Source: an uncultured Clostridia bacterium (GTDB lineage: Bacteria; Bacillota; Clostridia; Oscillospirales; Ruminococcaceae). Taken from it: 64,000 nt of DNA. The notes under the pieces are model-generated. The model made no database searches. It was not told where the DNA came from and saw only the letters and a program-made list of their open reading frames with translations. Positions within the stretch are counted from its first letter, which is position 1, and each line of letters opens with the position of its first letter. Below, one piece after another: positions 7,991-16,401 of this stretch. The translations under genes were made by a program, and so were the position numbers. The stretch lies in NCBI GenBank assembly GCA_947168885.1, contig CAMVNQ010000002.1:186001-250000 (forward strand). The letters run 5' to 3'.

Positions 7991-8947
7991 TCACATATCG
8001 TATTTTGTCACAGTATCGGCGCCTTCCATGCTGAGACCAAGATTGTCGAGGAGATCCTGTGCCGCATTGTAACCCATTTTTTTCTGTCTGTTGTTCATTG
8101 CCGCGACTTCGAGTATTACCGCAAGGTTACGTCCGGGCTTTACGGGAATAGTTAGATAAGGAACCTTTACACCGAGTATCGACATATAATGGTTGTCCAT
8201 ACCCATTCTGTCATATACCTTTTCCGGATTCCACGGCTCGATCTCAACGACCATATCTATCTTCTCGGTAACCTTTACAGAACCGATACCGTAAAGCTGA
8301 CGGACATTGATGATGCCTATGCCGCGAAGCTCAAGAAAGTGGCGTATGTTATCGGGAGAGCTCCCGACAAGAGTTATGTTCGATGTTTTTCTTATCTCGA
8401 CAGCGTCGTCGGCAACAAGTCTGTGTCCGCGCTTTACGAGCTCGATAGCGGTCTCACTCTTTCCGACACCGCTGTCACCGAGAATAAGCATACCTTCGCC
8501 ATAGACTTCGATAAGTACGCCATGACGAGTAATACGCGGTGCGAGATTGAGGTTAAGGAAAGCTATCAGGCGCGCCATGAATGCAGACGTGCTCTCGTGG
8601 CTTCGGAGAACCGTCACCTCATACTTTTCACCGAGCGGGATAAGCTCAGGGAAAGGCTCAAGACCTCTTGCTATAACGACAGCAGGCGGCTTCTGGGAAA
8701 AAAGTGTCTCAAAGGAAGACTTTCTTTCTTCCTCGCTTCTGTGTTCCATGAATGCGTATTCAGACTTTCCGAGTATCTGAATGCGCGAATTATCGAAGTA
8801 TTCATAAAATCCGCCGAGCTGAAGCCCCGGGCGGTTGACATCATTGCTGCTTACTGTTATCTCTTCCGGTTTTTTCGGACAGTACAGCAGTTCGAGCTCG
8901 TTTTCGCGGATTATTCTGTCCAGCGAAACGGTAAATTCCTGTGGCAT
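7991..8947 (-). CDS. hprK: HPr kinase/phosphorylase
   Basis: Bifunctional sensor that phosphorylates or dephosphorylates HPr on Ser46 according to glycolytic state, driving CcpA-type catabolite repression. The chosen ATG at 8947 starts MPQEFTVSL, the usual family start, with AAAGGA about 9 bases ahead; an upstream in-frame start at 9004 would add 19 atypical residues. The 318-residue product has Walker A GDSGVGKS (157-164), a His at 142, RGIGIINVR and the C-terminal signature EVAAMNNRQKKMG. It is the first gene after a strong promoter and so probably heads the hprK-to-whiA operon. No ptsH or crh is in the window. Confidence 0.96.
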   Translation of the reverse strand: MPQEFTVSLDRIIRENELELLYCPKKPEEITVSSNDVNRPGLQLGGFYEYFDNSRIQILGKSEYAFMEHRSEEERKSSFETLFSQKPPAVVIARGLEPFPELIPLGEKYEVTVLRSHESTSAFMARLIAFLNLNLAPRITRHGVLIEVYGEGMLILGDSGVGKSETAIELVKRGHRLVADDAVEIRKTSNITLVGSSPDNIRHFLELRGIGIINVRQLYGIGSVKVTEKIDMVVEIEPWNPEKVYDRMGMDNHYMSILGVKVPYLTIPVKPGRNLAVILEVAAMNNRQKKMGYNAAQDLLDNLGLSMEGADTVTKYDM

Positions 8948-9012
8948 AAGTATTATTCCTTTCAGATCATTGTGTAAGCCCGCCGAAACGCGGCAAAAAA
9001 ACATACAGATAT

Positions 9013-9041
9013 ATTATACTATATCATAGCAGAAATTTCAA
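9013..9041 (-). promoter_or_regulatory. Sigma-A promoter for the hprK operon
   Basis: On the minus strand, TTGAAA (9036-9041), 17 bases, TATAAT (9013-9018). It sits between the GH2 terminator and hprK, so it should drive hprK-PHP-glcK-murB-rapZ-whiA. Confidence 0.8.
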
Positions 9042-9080
9042 TCATTTTTTTCAATTTTTCCGAAATAATTTTATAAAAAC

Positions 9081-9109
9081 GCCCTGACGGTAACTTGACC
9101 TGTCAGGGC
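9081..9109 (-). terminator. Rho-independent terminator after the GH2 gene
   Basis: An 8-bp GC-rich stem (GCCCTGAC at 9081-9088, GTCAGGGC at 9102-9109) is followed on the minus strand by GTTTTTAT. It ends the lacI-GH95-GH2 transcript 8 bases past the GH2 stop. Confidence 0.85.
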
Positions 9110-9116
9110 ATTGATG

Positions 9117-12100
9117 CTATCTTTCAAATCTGAACCAATCGAAGTCGAACCGGCTTCCGGGCATGAATACGAATGAAACATCGTTCTTTCCTGTTACGGC
9201 ATCGAGAGGGAACATCTTCTCTGCGTGATCGAAGCTCTGCGGGAATTCCACGATCTTCGTGTTCTGAACACCGTCCGCTCCGGTAAAACGTATCTGAATA
9301 GAGTTGACCTCATTTGACGTTCTTCCGCATATCGTAATGCCGGAAGTTCCGGACTCACCGAAATCGAGCTTCTTGAACGTGAGTATTACGTTGTTTCCTA
9401 TGTCTGTGATACGCTGACCGGCGATATGATAGTCATCGCCGTACATCTCATCGTTGTCAGCTGCATACAGTCTGTCGAATGCGCGTTCAACTTCTACAAA
9501 CTCGAATCCGCCGAATATAATGTGCCTGTTTGATACAAAGGCTATCGTCTGTTCTCCGCGGATACGCTCAGGAAGATCAAACTCAACAGGCTCGAAACTG
9601 TCCCAGCGTTCGTTTTTAGCCAATTCGATAGTCTTGATAATCCTTGAACCGCTCTTGTCGGGATCACCAACCCAGATCTCGACCGGCACCTTATCGGAAT
9701 CGTTAAGACCGTAATAGAACTTTATCTTCTCCGATCCGGCGTTTCCGAAAGCGACATTACTGAAACCGATGACAATACGCTCGTTATCGGTATTTATCGC
9801 ATTGTGCTCGATCATATTGTACGGACGGCTGCTGAATGTGGCAAGTGCCGCAGAAATGAACGAATATGGTTCAAGCGAGAGCGGTCCGAAGCCGCTGTTC
9901 GTCATATGGATCTCGGAGATCACCTGAGAGTGTTCAGTACCGTTTTTGCAGGTAGCGCGAATAATATACGGACCGTCACCCTTTCCGATAACTTTTGCGC
10001 CGAACTCGGTCTTTTCTATATCCGAAAGCCCGACTTTTATACCGTTCGGAAGAACACAGCTGAACTCGATATCCTTATAGCTTGCGTTTTCGGGGAAGTA
10101 CTTCACAGAAATGCCAGCAATATTGGCATCCGGTTCAAGCATATTTCTCGTTGAGTAAAGCTCAATCTTGCGAAGCGGCACTTCCGGAGTATATTCCTCG
10201 GTCTTTTTCGGGTAATATTCGCCGACTACCGAAACGCCCTCAGGCTTTGTATCCGGCTCAAGTGAAGTGAATACAAGTTCTTTTCCCCAGAGTCCTTCGC
10301 TCCTGATGCTTACCGTAACTTCCCCCGGTTCAAGGGTAGACTGGATTATCGCAAGAAGCTTGCCGCTGAACAGGCGCTTGTTATCGCCCTTGTAGCTGTC
10401 ATAGTCCGTACTGTCTCCGTTGTCAAGTCCGACAAGCCTTGCCGCGCCGTCAACGGTTACCTTGATACGGTTTCTCGCGTTTGCTACGACAATTCCGTTC
10501 TTATCAACAACATTTATTTCTATGAATATAAGGTCTCTGCCGTCAGAATGCATTATGAACTTGTCCGGTACTGCGTCTATGCTCTCCGGATCGCCGAACG
10601 AGCTCACCGTATCCCATGCCGCTTCTTTTCCGCTCTCGTCGAAGGCTGTGGCTATTATCGTGCCCTTTCTGTAGCGAAGCGTCCACTCACAGCCGTATGA
10701 GTCGCCGTGAAGCAGGTCGATATGCTTTTTGCCGAGGCTCCTGCCGTTATATCGAAGCTCAACATCCGGCATATTCGAGTAAGCACGGACGGTTATTTCT
10801 TCGCCGATATTGAAATCCCAGTACGGCATGATGTGTACGAAAGGCTCGACCTTTTCCCCGCCCCATGCGGATTTATAGATATAATACGAATTTTTCGGGA
10901 AACCTGCTGTATCAACTATGCCGAAATACGAGTTCTTTGTGCTGTACGGAGTGGGTTCACCGATATAATCGAATCCTGTCCATACGAACTGACCGCCGAC
11001 GAAAGGTCTGTCACGGTCATCTATGATAGCCTTTTCGGTAGACTTGCCCCAGCCAACAACACTGTTGCCGTAATCAGAACACTGCAAATCTTCATGAGTG
11101 AGGATAGATTCATCTGCCGAGAAATGATAAATGCCGCGCGAACGCACTGTTGACGCTGTCTCGCTTCCGTAGATGAACCAGTCCGGATATGCCTCGTGAT
11201 GTCCGTCGTACATATCCTCGGTATAATTGTAACCCGCGATCTTGATATAGTCCGCAACTTTCTGCGCGTTGCTCCAGCGCATAAAGTTTGAACCTATCGT
11301 GCAGACTGCGTTCCCGTATTTATCATGCTTGTTTACTTCCTTGCAGAGCTTTTCGGCTATCTCAAGTCCGTGTTCGTTCATGTGGGTGTCAAGTATCTCG
11401 TTGCCTATGCTCCACATAATAACGCACGGTGCATTCCTGTCGCGTGTCACCCAGCTCTCAACGTCTTCCGCGTAATGCTCCTTGAAGAAACGTGCATAGT
11501 CAAACTCGGTCTTTGGCAGCTCCCACATATCGAAGCATTCACTGTCAACAAGAAGTCCCATCTCGGTACAAAGGTCGATAAGCTCCCGCGCCGGCATATT
11601 ATGAGATGTTCTTACCGCGTTTACACCGAAGCTTTTCAGTATCGTAAGCTGTCTCCGAAGCGCGTTCACATTCACGGCCGAACCGAGCGCACCGAGATCA
11701 TGATGCATACAAACTCCGTGAAGCTTCATTCTGCGTCCGTTCAGCTTGAAGCCTTCGTCCGGGTCGAATTCGGTAGTCCTGAAACCGAAAATGTTGGATA
11801 CCGTATCGATCACTTTCCCGTTCTTTATGACTTCACTTACCATTTCGTACGAAACGGGAGTATCTATGTCCCAGCATATGGGGTTGACTGCATAAAACGC
11901 AGAACGCGACGCGCCGTCTGCCTGTTTGCACGAAACTTCAGCGCACTTTCTTCCTATGCTGTCAAAGACACGATGACGCACTTCACAGTCACCGAAGCTT
12001 GTTTCGGTCTCGATAATAACGATCCACTTATTGTTTTCGTCATACTTTCGGCACGAAATATACACGCCGTTCTCGTTTATGTGCAGTCTGTTCGTATGTC

Positions 12101-12521
12101 GCAGATAAACGTTCCTGAAAATACCGGCGCCGGAGTACCAGCGTGAGTTCGGAGACTGATAGCGAACACGGACATAAATATCATTGTCGCCTTTTTTGAG
12201 CTTATCTGTAATATCGACAGAAAAGCAGGAATAACCGTATTTTCTTCCGCCTGCGACTTTGCCGTTGACATACACTGTGCTGTCCATATATACGCCGTCG
12301 AAACGAAGAATATACGCGTCCTCCGCAGTCAGCTCATCGACCCTGAACGTTTTTCTGTACCAGCCGTCGTTCGATCTGTACAGGTCGCTCGTATCGCCTA
12401 TGAGCCAGTCGTGCGGCACTTCGACGTCGTGCCAGCTCAGCTCCGCCATCGCGTCCGAAAGCTCGGAACCTACCTTTCTGAGCATAAAGCTCCAGTTGTC
12501 GTTAAAAAGCTTTTCTGACAT
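9117..12521 (-). CDS. Glycoside hydrolase family 2 beta-galactosidase-like enzyme
   Basis: Large GH2 enzyme of 1134 residues, probably a beta-galactosidase. Domain order: jelly-roll sugar-binding domain (about 1-150), Ig-like domain (about 150-250), TIM barrel (about 255-560), then Ig-like domains and a C-terminal galactose-binding-type region. The acid/base is Glu375 in WSIGNE, and the nucleophile is Glu454 in YGSETAS, the form common in gut GH2 beta-galactosidases. There is no signal peptide, so it acts on imported oligosaccharide. It follows the GH95 gene and is probably under the same LacI regulator. GH2 also contains glucuronidases and mannosidases; the motif favours beta-galactosidase without proving it. 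Confidence 0.85.
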   Translation of the reverse strand: MSEKLFNDNWSFMLRKVGSELSDAMAELSWHDVEVPHDWLIGDTSDLYRSNDGWYRKTFRVDELTAEDAYILRFDGVYMDSTVYVNGKVAGGRKYGYSCFSVDITDKLKKGDNDIYVRVRYQSPNSRWYSGAGIFRNVYLRHTNRLHINENGVYISCRKYDENNKWIVIIETETSFGDCEVRHRVFDSIGRKCAEVSCKQADGASRSAFYAVNPICWDIDTPVSYEMVSEVIKNGKVIDTVSNIFGFRTTEFDPDEGFKLNGRRMKLHGVCMHHDLGALGSAVNVNALRRQLTILKSFGVNAVRTSHNMPARELIDLCTEMGLLVDSECFDMWELPKTEFDYARFFKEHYAEDVESWVTRDRNAPCVIMWSIGNEILDTHMNEHGLEIAEKLCKEVNKHDKYGNAVCTIGSNFMRWSNAQKVADYIKIAGYNYTEDMYDGHHEAYPDWFIYGSETASTVRSRGIYHFSADESILTHEDLQCSDYGNSVVGWGKSTEKAIIDDRDRPFVGGQFVWTGFDYIGEPTPYSTKNSYFGIVDTAGFPKNSYYIYKSAWGGEKVEPFVHIMPYWDFNIGEEITVRAYSNMPDVELRYNGRSLGKKHIDLLHGDSYGCEWTLRYRKGTIIATAFDESGKEAAWDTVSSFGDPESIDAVPDKFIMHSDGRDLIFIEINVVDKNGIVVANARNRIKVTVDGAARLVGLDNGDSTDYDSYKGDNKRLFSGKLLAIIQSTLEPGEVTVSIRSEGLWGKELVFTSLEPDTKPEGVSVVGEYYPKKTEEYTPEVPLRKIELYSTRNMLEPDANIAGISVKYFPENASYKDIEFSCVLPNGIKVGLSDIEKTEFGAKVIGKGDGPYIIRATCKNGTEHSQVISEIHMTNSGFGPLSLEPYSFISAALATFSSRPYNMIEHNAINTDNERIVIGFSNVAFGNAGSEKIKFYYGLNDSDKVPVEIWVGDPDKSGSRIIKTIELAKNERWDSFEPVEFDLPERIRGEQTIAFVSNRHIIFGGFEFVEVERAFDRLYAADNDEMYGDDYHIAGQRITDIGNNVILTFKKLDFGESGTSGITICGRTSNEVNSIQIRFTGADGVQNTKIVEFPQSFDHAEKMFPLDAVTGKNDVSFVFMPGSRFDFDWFRFER

Positions 12522-12540
12522 AAAAGAATCCCTTCCCCTT

Positions 12541-12575
12541 TATCAATGCACAATTCACAATGCAGAATACACAAT
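12541..12575. repeat. Short AT-rich direct-repeat spacer
   Basis: The 90-base gap between the GH95 and GH2 genes contains overlapping near-repeats of the type TGCACAATTC / ACAATGCAGAAT / ACACAATTGTG. Such low-complexity spacers occur between Clostridial genes and may be remnants of a dispersed element. No open frame is present. Confidence 0.3.
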
Positions 12576-12611
12576 TGTGTTGCCGCAAACGGCGGTCATT
12601 ATGAATGAGCA

Positions 12612-14993
12612 TCAGCTGATTATATATGTTCTGCCGGGCGTTGTCTGAAATACAGCTATATCGCCCTGTTTTGTATATTCCACCTTGTTTCCGGTGTCAT
12701 CGGTCAGGTTTTCAAGCCCTGTCCTCACAAGCGCCCATTCGCCCTGCAATGATCTTATCCTGATCTCTGTGGGCTTGCAGTCTTCCCACTTTGCGGATAC
12801 TTCAAATCCTCCGCGGGCACAGAGACCGCTGAACTCGCCGCTTGACCACTTTTCCGGAACAGCGGGAAGAACGTCTATGATATACTCGCCTTCGGTATTA
12901 AGTATCTCATGACTTTGCAGCAGCATTTCCGCAATACCCGCGCTTCCTCCGAAGTTCCCGTCTATCTGGAACGGCGGGTGGAAATCCCACAGGTTCGGGT
13001 ATGTGCAGTCTGTCAGAAGTCCGCGCAGCAGCTTATATGCGCGATCTCCGTCGCCCGTTCTTGCCCATAGATTGACCTTGTACGCTCTTGCCCAGCCGGT
13101 AGATTCATCGCCGCGGTCATTCATCGTAGCTATCGCCGCCTGCATAATCCCGGGAGTGCTCCTGTTTATAAGGTTTCCGGGGTACAGGCTCATAAGGTGA
13201 GATAAATGGCGGTGATTCTTCTGTACCTTTGAACGGTCGAAGTCCGGTTCGTCTTCCTCATACCACTCTTTGAGCAGTCCGGTCTTGCTTACAGAGAACG
13301 GCCTGAGCTGTTTCACCTGTTCTTCGACCTTATCGCGCAGACCGTCATCTTTATCGTCATAAAAGTCATGGGACAACATCAGAAAACGTTCATAAAACTC
13401 GGCTATCAGAGATTGTTCGTAGGTGTTCCCTATCGTCACGGGTCCGTGCTCCGGAGAATATGTAGGCGAAGAAACAAGGCGCTGCTGTTTCTCATCCCAT
13501 ATCAGCCACTGCGTATAGAACCGCGCGGCTTCCCGCATTATCGGGTATATCTCTTTCATCATATATTCCACGTCTCTGGTATAGTCGTAGAAATCTGCGA
13601 TATTGAGCATCAGCCAAGCCACTGCCGCCGTTGACCAGCCCCAGTAGAAATCCCAGCCCGGAGATGTCCAGCCGAACGGAGTTGACTGTGTATGTGCTAT
13701 CCAGCCGTTTTCGGGATGTTTACTGCTGCTTTCGATGTTATAGTACTCTTTCGCTGTGATGCGCCCGGGCTCTCGCAGACTTTCAAGGTACTGTACAAGC
13801 GGTTTTGCTGTCTCAGCGAGGTTCGTATTGAACGCGCCCCAGTAGTTCATCTGCAAATTCACGTTTATGTGATAATCGCAGCACCACGGCGGGTCGTTGT
13901 TATCATTCCACACGCCTTGCAGGTTCGCAGGAAGCGAACCCTCACGCGACGATGAGATCAGAAGATAGCGTCCGTACCGGAAATACAGCGGTTCGAGCTG
14001 CGATGCGGCTTTCGGGTCTCCGTCCTTGTAACGCTGTAAAAGCGTTTCTATATCATCGGCACCAGAATTCTCGCCGTTGAGCTCAAATTTTACTCTGTTG
14101 TACAGTTCGCCGTAATCTTTTATATGTTCCTCGTAAAGCTCATAATATCCTTTTTGGCAGGCATTTTCGAGTATTTCATCTACGGTCACGCGCGGGTCGA
14201 TGCCCGTTCTGTAATCCGGATATTTGTCGCTGTAATCTGTTGCGGCGGCAATAAAAATATCAACATTATCGGAATTGCTCACAGTTATACTTCCGTCCGA
14301 GCATTTCACAGTACCGCCGTCGTTCCTCACACAGAACGCCGCGTGATAGCGGAGTCCGTTGTCAGAAAGTGCACCGTAATAATCGAGCCGTCTTTCCTTG
14401 TCATTCGTCTCGACTTTACCGCCGTCCTGTATCTTGTCAAGAGACAGTTTAAAGCTTATTTTGTTTTCGGTCTCGTCGGAGTGACAGCCGAAATTTATGC
14501 ATATAACGCGCGCAGGATACGAAGCGAATGCACGCCGCTCAAACCTTACACCGTCATAAGTGAAGCTGTTGGTGTGATTGCCCATAAAAAAGCTGAGTCC
14601 CCGAGCGTAGTCGGTCACCTTGCTTTTTTCTATATCCGGAAAGTCGAATACTGCGTTGCAAAGGCACTGATACGCGCCATAGCCGTCTTCGGTCTCACAG
14701 GTAAGTTCCGGCAGAAGCGCGACAGCTTCATCATACTTTCCCGCAGCGAGAAGTTCCTGCACCTTTTTTACGGACTTGTACGCACCCTTGCGGTTGCCGC
14801 CGTTATAGTCCGGCCGGCTCGGCGAGGGTCCGCCTGCCCAGAGCGTCTTTTCGTTGAGAACAACAACTTCACGTTCTGTACCGCCGAAAAACGTCGCACC
14901 CATATATCCGTTGCCTATGGGCAGACAGGTGCTTTCCCACTTTTCGGGGTCACCCTCTGTCCTGAACCATACACCGTCATATCTTGTATCCAT
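12612..14993 (-). CDS. Glycoside hydrolase family 95 (alpha-L-fucosidase type)
   Basis: Inverting GH95 enzyme, most likely releasing alpha-1,2-linked L-fucose; some family members act on L-galactose. The 793-residue product has the family N-terminus (LPIGNGYMGATFFGG near 24-38, LNEKTLWAGGP near 46-56). Residues that line up with the characterised bifidobacterial enzyme are Asn377 and Asn379 (HINVNLQMNYW), Glu515 in SPEHGP and Asp678 in QIDGNFGG. No signal peptide is present, so activity is intracellular after uptake of short glycans. It lies between a LacI regulator and a GH2 enzyme. Together they could strip fucose and then galactose from fucosylated galactosides such as H-antigen fragments. 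No transporter lies in the cluster. Confidence 0.9.
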   Translation of the reverse strand: MDTRYDGVWFRTEGDPEKWESTCLPIGNGYMGATFFGGTEREVVVLNEKTLWAGGPSPSRPDYNGGNRKGAYKSVKKVQELLAAGKYDEAVALLPELTCETEDGYGAYQCLCNAVFDFPDIEKSKVTDYARGLSFFMGNHTNSFTYDGVRFERRAFASYPARVICINFGCHSDETENKISFKLSLDKIQDGGKVETNDKERRLDYYGALSDNGLRYHAAFCVRNDGGTVKCSDGSITVSNSDNVDIFIAAATDYSDKYPDYRTGIDPRVTVDEILENACQKGYYELYEEHIKDYGELYNRVKFELNGENSGADDIETLLQRYKDGDPKAASQLEPLYFRYGRYLLISSSREGSLPANLQGVWNDNNDPPWCCDYHINVNLQMNYWGAFNTNLAETAKPLVQYLESLREPGRITAKEYYNIESSSKHPENGWIAHTQSTPFGWTSPGWDFYWGWSTAAVAWLMLNIADFYDYTRDVEYMMKEIYPIMREAARFYTQWLIWDEKQQRLVSSPTYSPEHGPVTIGNTYEQSLIAEFYERFLMLSHDFYDDKDDGLRDKVEEQVKQLRPFSVSKTGLLKEWYEEDEPDFDRSKVQKNHRHLSHLMSLYPGNLINRSTPGIMQAAIATMNDRGDESTGWARAYKVNLWARTGDGDRAYKLLRGLLTDCTYPNLWDFHPPFQIDGNFGGSAGIAEMLLQSHEILNTEGEYIIDVLPAVPEKWSSGEFSGLCARGGFEVSAKWEDCKPTEIRIRSLQGEWALVRTGLENLTDDTGNKVEYTKQGDIAVFQTTPGRTYIIS

Positions 14994-15026
14994 AAAACGC
15001 TCCGAAATTAAATAATGCGAATTGTC

Positions 15027-16022
15027 TCAGTCACCTGTCGTTTCGCGCAGGATAAGGCTATGCGGAAGCATATAAAGCGACTGGTCTGGTTCGTCGGATT
15101 TCATGTTCTCAATAAGCTTCTCTACAACAAGCTTTCCCTGCATAAAACACGGCTGGCTCACGGTAGAAAGGTGAGGAACAAATATGTGAGCGTACTGTAT
15201 GTCATCGAAACCGAAGAACAGTACGTCCTTGCCGATGTTTATACCGGTAGAAAGCGCATAGTTCATAGCGCCTATAGCTATCATATCAGAGATAGCAAAT
15301 ATCGCGTCGGGTTTGTTTTCCTGCGACATAAGTGCCGCGCAGCCCTTCGTCCCGGATTCAGCCTCGTATGTTCCGTAATAAACAAGGCTTTCGTCATACG
15401 GAATGCCATGTTCTTCAAGAGCCTGTCTGTATCCGACTTCACGGTCAATCGAAGACTGGCTGCGAAGCTTCGTGGTGATAAGACCGATACGTCTTCTGCC
15501 CTTGTTTATAAGGTAATTAACAGCGTCTCTGCCTGCCTTGACGTTATCTATCGTAACAGTAAGCACACGGCAGTTTTCAAGGCGCTCAAGACACATTGCG
15601 ATATGATGGTTCTCGGCGAGCTCCGATATAGTTTCGGCATCAAGCTTCGGACCCAGAAGGACAGCTCCGTCAACGGAACGCGAGAAAAGCATACCGAGAA
15701 GATGAAGCTCATGATCCGGGTCATCGCGTGTGGTAGCGATAAGCACATCATAACCTTTTGACTGCGCTGCTTCTTCCATACCTCTCAGCACTTCGGAATA
15801 AAAGCTCTGTTCGGTAGATGCAATTATTGCGAGGATACGCCTGGTCTCGCTCTTTCGGAGATCACGACCGAGATAATTCGGACTGTATCCGAGAGACTTG
15901 ACAGCGTTGTTAACAGCATCGACTGCTTCATCTGATACATTCGATTTTTTGTTCAGGACACGCGAAACCGTTGCGACAGAGACATTTGCCGCTTTTGCGA
16001 CGTCTTTTATCGTTACACTCAC
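15027..16022 (-). CDS. LacI-family regulator of the GH95/GH2 cluster
   Basis: The 331-residue protein has an N-terminal LacI helix-turn-helix (TIKDVAKAANVSVATVSRVL, about 4-23) and a periplasmic-binding-type effector domain to the C-terminus. It lies 33 bases upstream of the GH95 gene on the same strand, so it is most simply the local repressor (or activator), induced by a sugar from fucosylated glycans. A LacI-type operator sits in its own leader, suggesting autoregulation of the whole three-gene unit. The effector is not deducible. Confidence 0.88.
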   Translation of the reverse strand: MSVTIKDVAKAANVSVATVSRVLNKKSNVSDEAVDAVNNAVKSLGYSPNYLGRDLRKSETRRILAIIASTEQSFYSEVLRGMEEAAQSKGYDVLIATTRDDPDHELHLLGMLFSRSVDGAVLLGPKLDAETISELAENHHIAMCLERLENCRVLTVTIDNVKAGRDAVNYLINKGRRRIGLITTKLRSQSSIDREVGYRQALEEHGIPYDESLVYYGTYEAESGTKGCAALMSQENKPDAIFAISDMIAIGAMNYALSTGINIGKDVLFFGFDDIQYAHIFVPHLSTVSQPCFMQGKLVVEKLIENMKSDEPDQSLYMLPHSLILRETTGD

Positions 16023-16063
16023 TTTAATTTCCTCCGAAGCTATTTGTTCATATATACGTGTTT

Positions 16064-16077
16064 TGTAAACGATTTAA
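16064..16077. promoter_or_regulatory. Candidate LacI-family operator
   Basis: TGTAAACGATTTAA matches the general LacI-family operator shape (TGnAAnCGnTTnCA) with the central CG. It lies about 30-45 bases downstream of the probable start point of the left lacI promoter, where bound repressor could block transcription. Which of the two regulators binds it is not known. Confidence 0.5.
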
Positions 16078-16113
16078 CGATCGAGCACAATACACCCATT
16101 ATCACACTATTAA

Positions 16114-16143
16114 ATTATATCATACATCATTACTTATATTCAA
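16114..16143 (-). promoter_or_regulatory. Sigma-A promoter for lacI-GH95-GH2
   Basis: On the minus strand, TTGAAT (16138-16143), 18 bases, TATAAT (16114-16119). Confidence 0.65.
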
Positions 16144-16233
16144 TATGCACAATTAACAAAATTAAACCGGCATTTTTTTACATTCGGTTTATAGAGTAAA
16201 TAAATCCTATAAACAGTCGCTGCAAAGTAATTC

Positions 16234-16263
16234 TGCACAAAAAATCGTGCTAAAAATTGTGCA
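16234..16263. promoter_or_regulatory. Inverted repeat, candidate regulator site
   Basis: TGCACAA and TTGTGCA form a perfect 7-bp inverted repeat with a 16-base spacer, ending 10 bases before the -35 box of the rightward lacI promoter. Its position suits a transcription factor site. It lacks the central CG of LacI operators, so the binder is unknown. Confidence 0.4.
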
Positions 16264-16272
16264 TTAAATTAA

Positions 16273-16301
16273 TTTACAAATTCAGAAAATTAACTTAAAA
16301 T
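16273..16301 (+). promoter_or_regulatory. Candidate promoter for the rightward lacI-tatD operon
   Basis: TTTACA (16273-16278), 17 bases, TAAAAT (16296-16301). Both boxes are imperfect but the spacing is ideal. The leader to the start codon would be about 95 bases and contains an 8-bp inverted repeat. Confidence 0.5.
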
Positions 16302-16401
16302 TAATAATGGGATAATTTGTAGTTAATTGCCTGCATCTTTTCTGCTTTTCTTTCTGATATAGATGCAGATCAAGTTTATACATACTGCCAAGGAGAACGA
16401 T

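Larger units (their letters stand above)
16023..16401. other. AT-rich divergent regulatory region between two lacI genes
   Basis: A 379-base gap without a credible coding frame separates the divergent LacI-family genes. It holds a promoter for each gene and a LacI-like operator at 16064-16077. A perfect 7-bp inverted repeat lies just upstream of the right-hand promoter (TGCACAA at 16234-16240, TTGTGCA at 16257-16263). An 8-bp inverted repeat lies in the right-hand leader (CTGCATCT at 16331-16338, AGATGCAG at 16361-16368). The rest is AT-rich DNA with nothing I can name. Confidence 0.7.
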
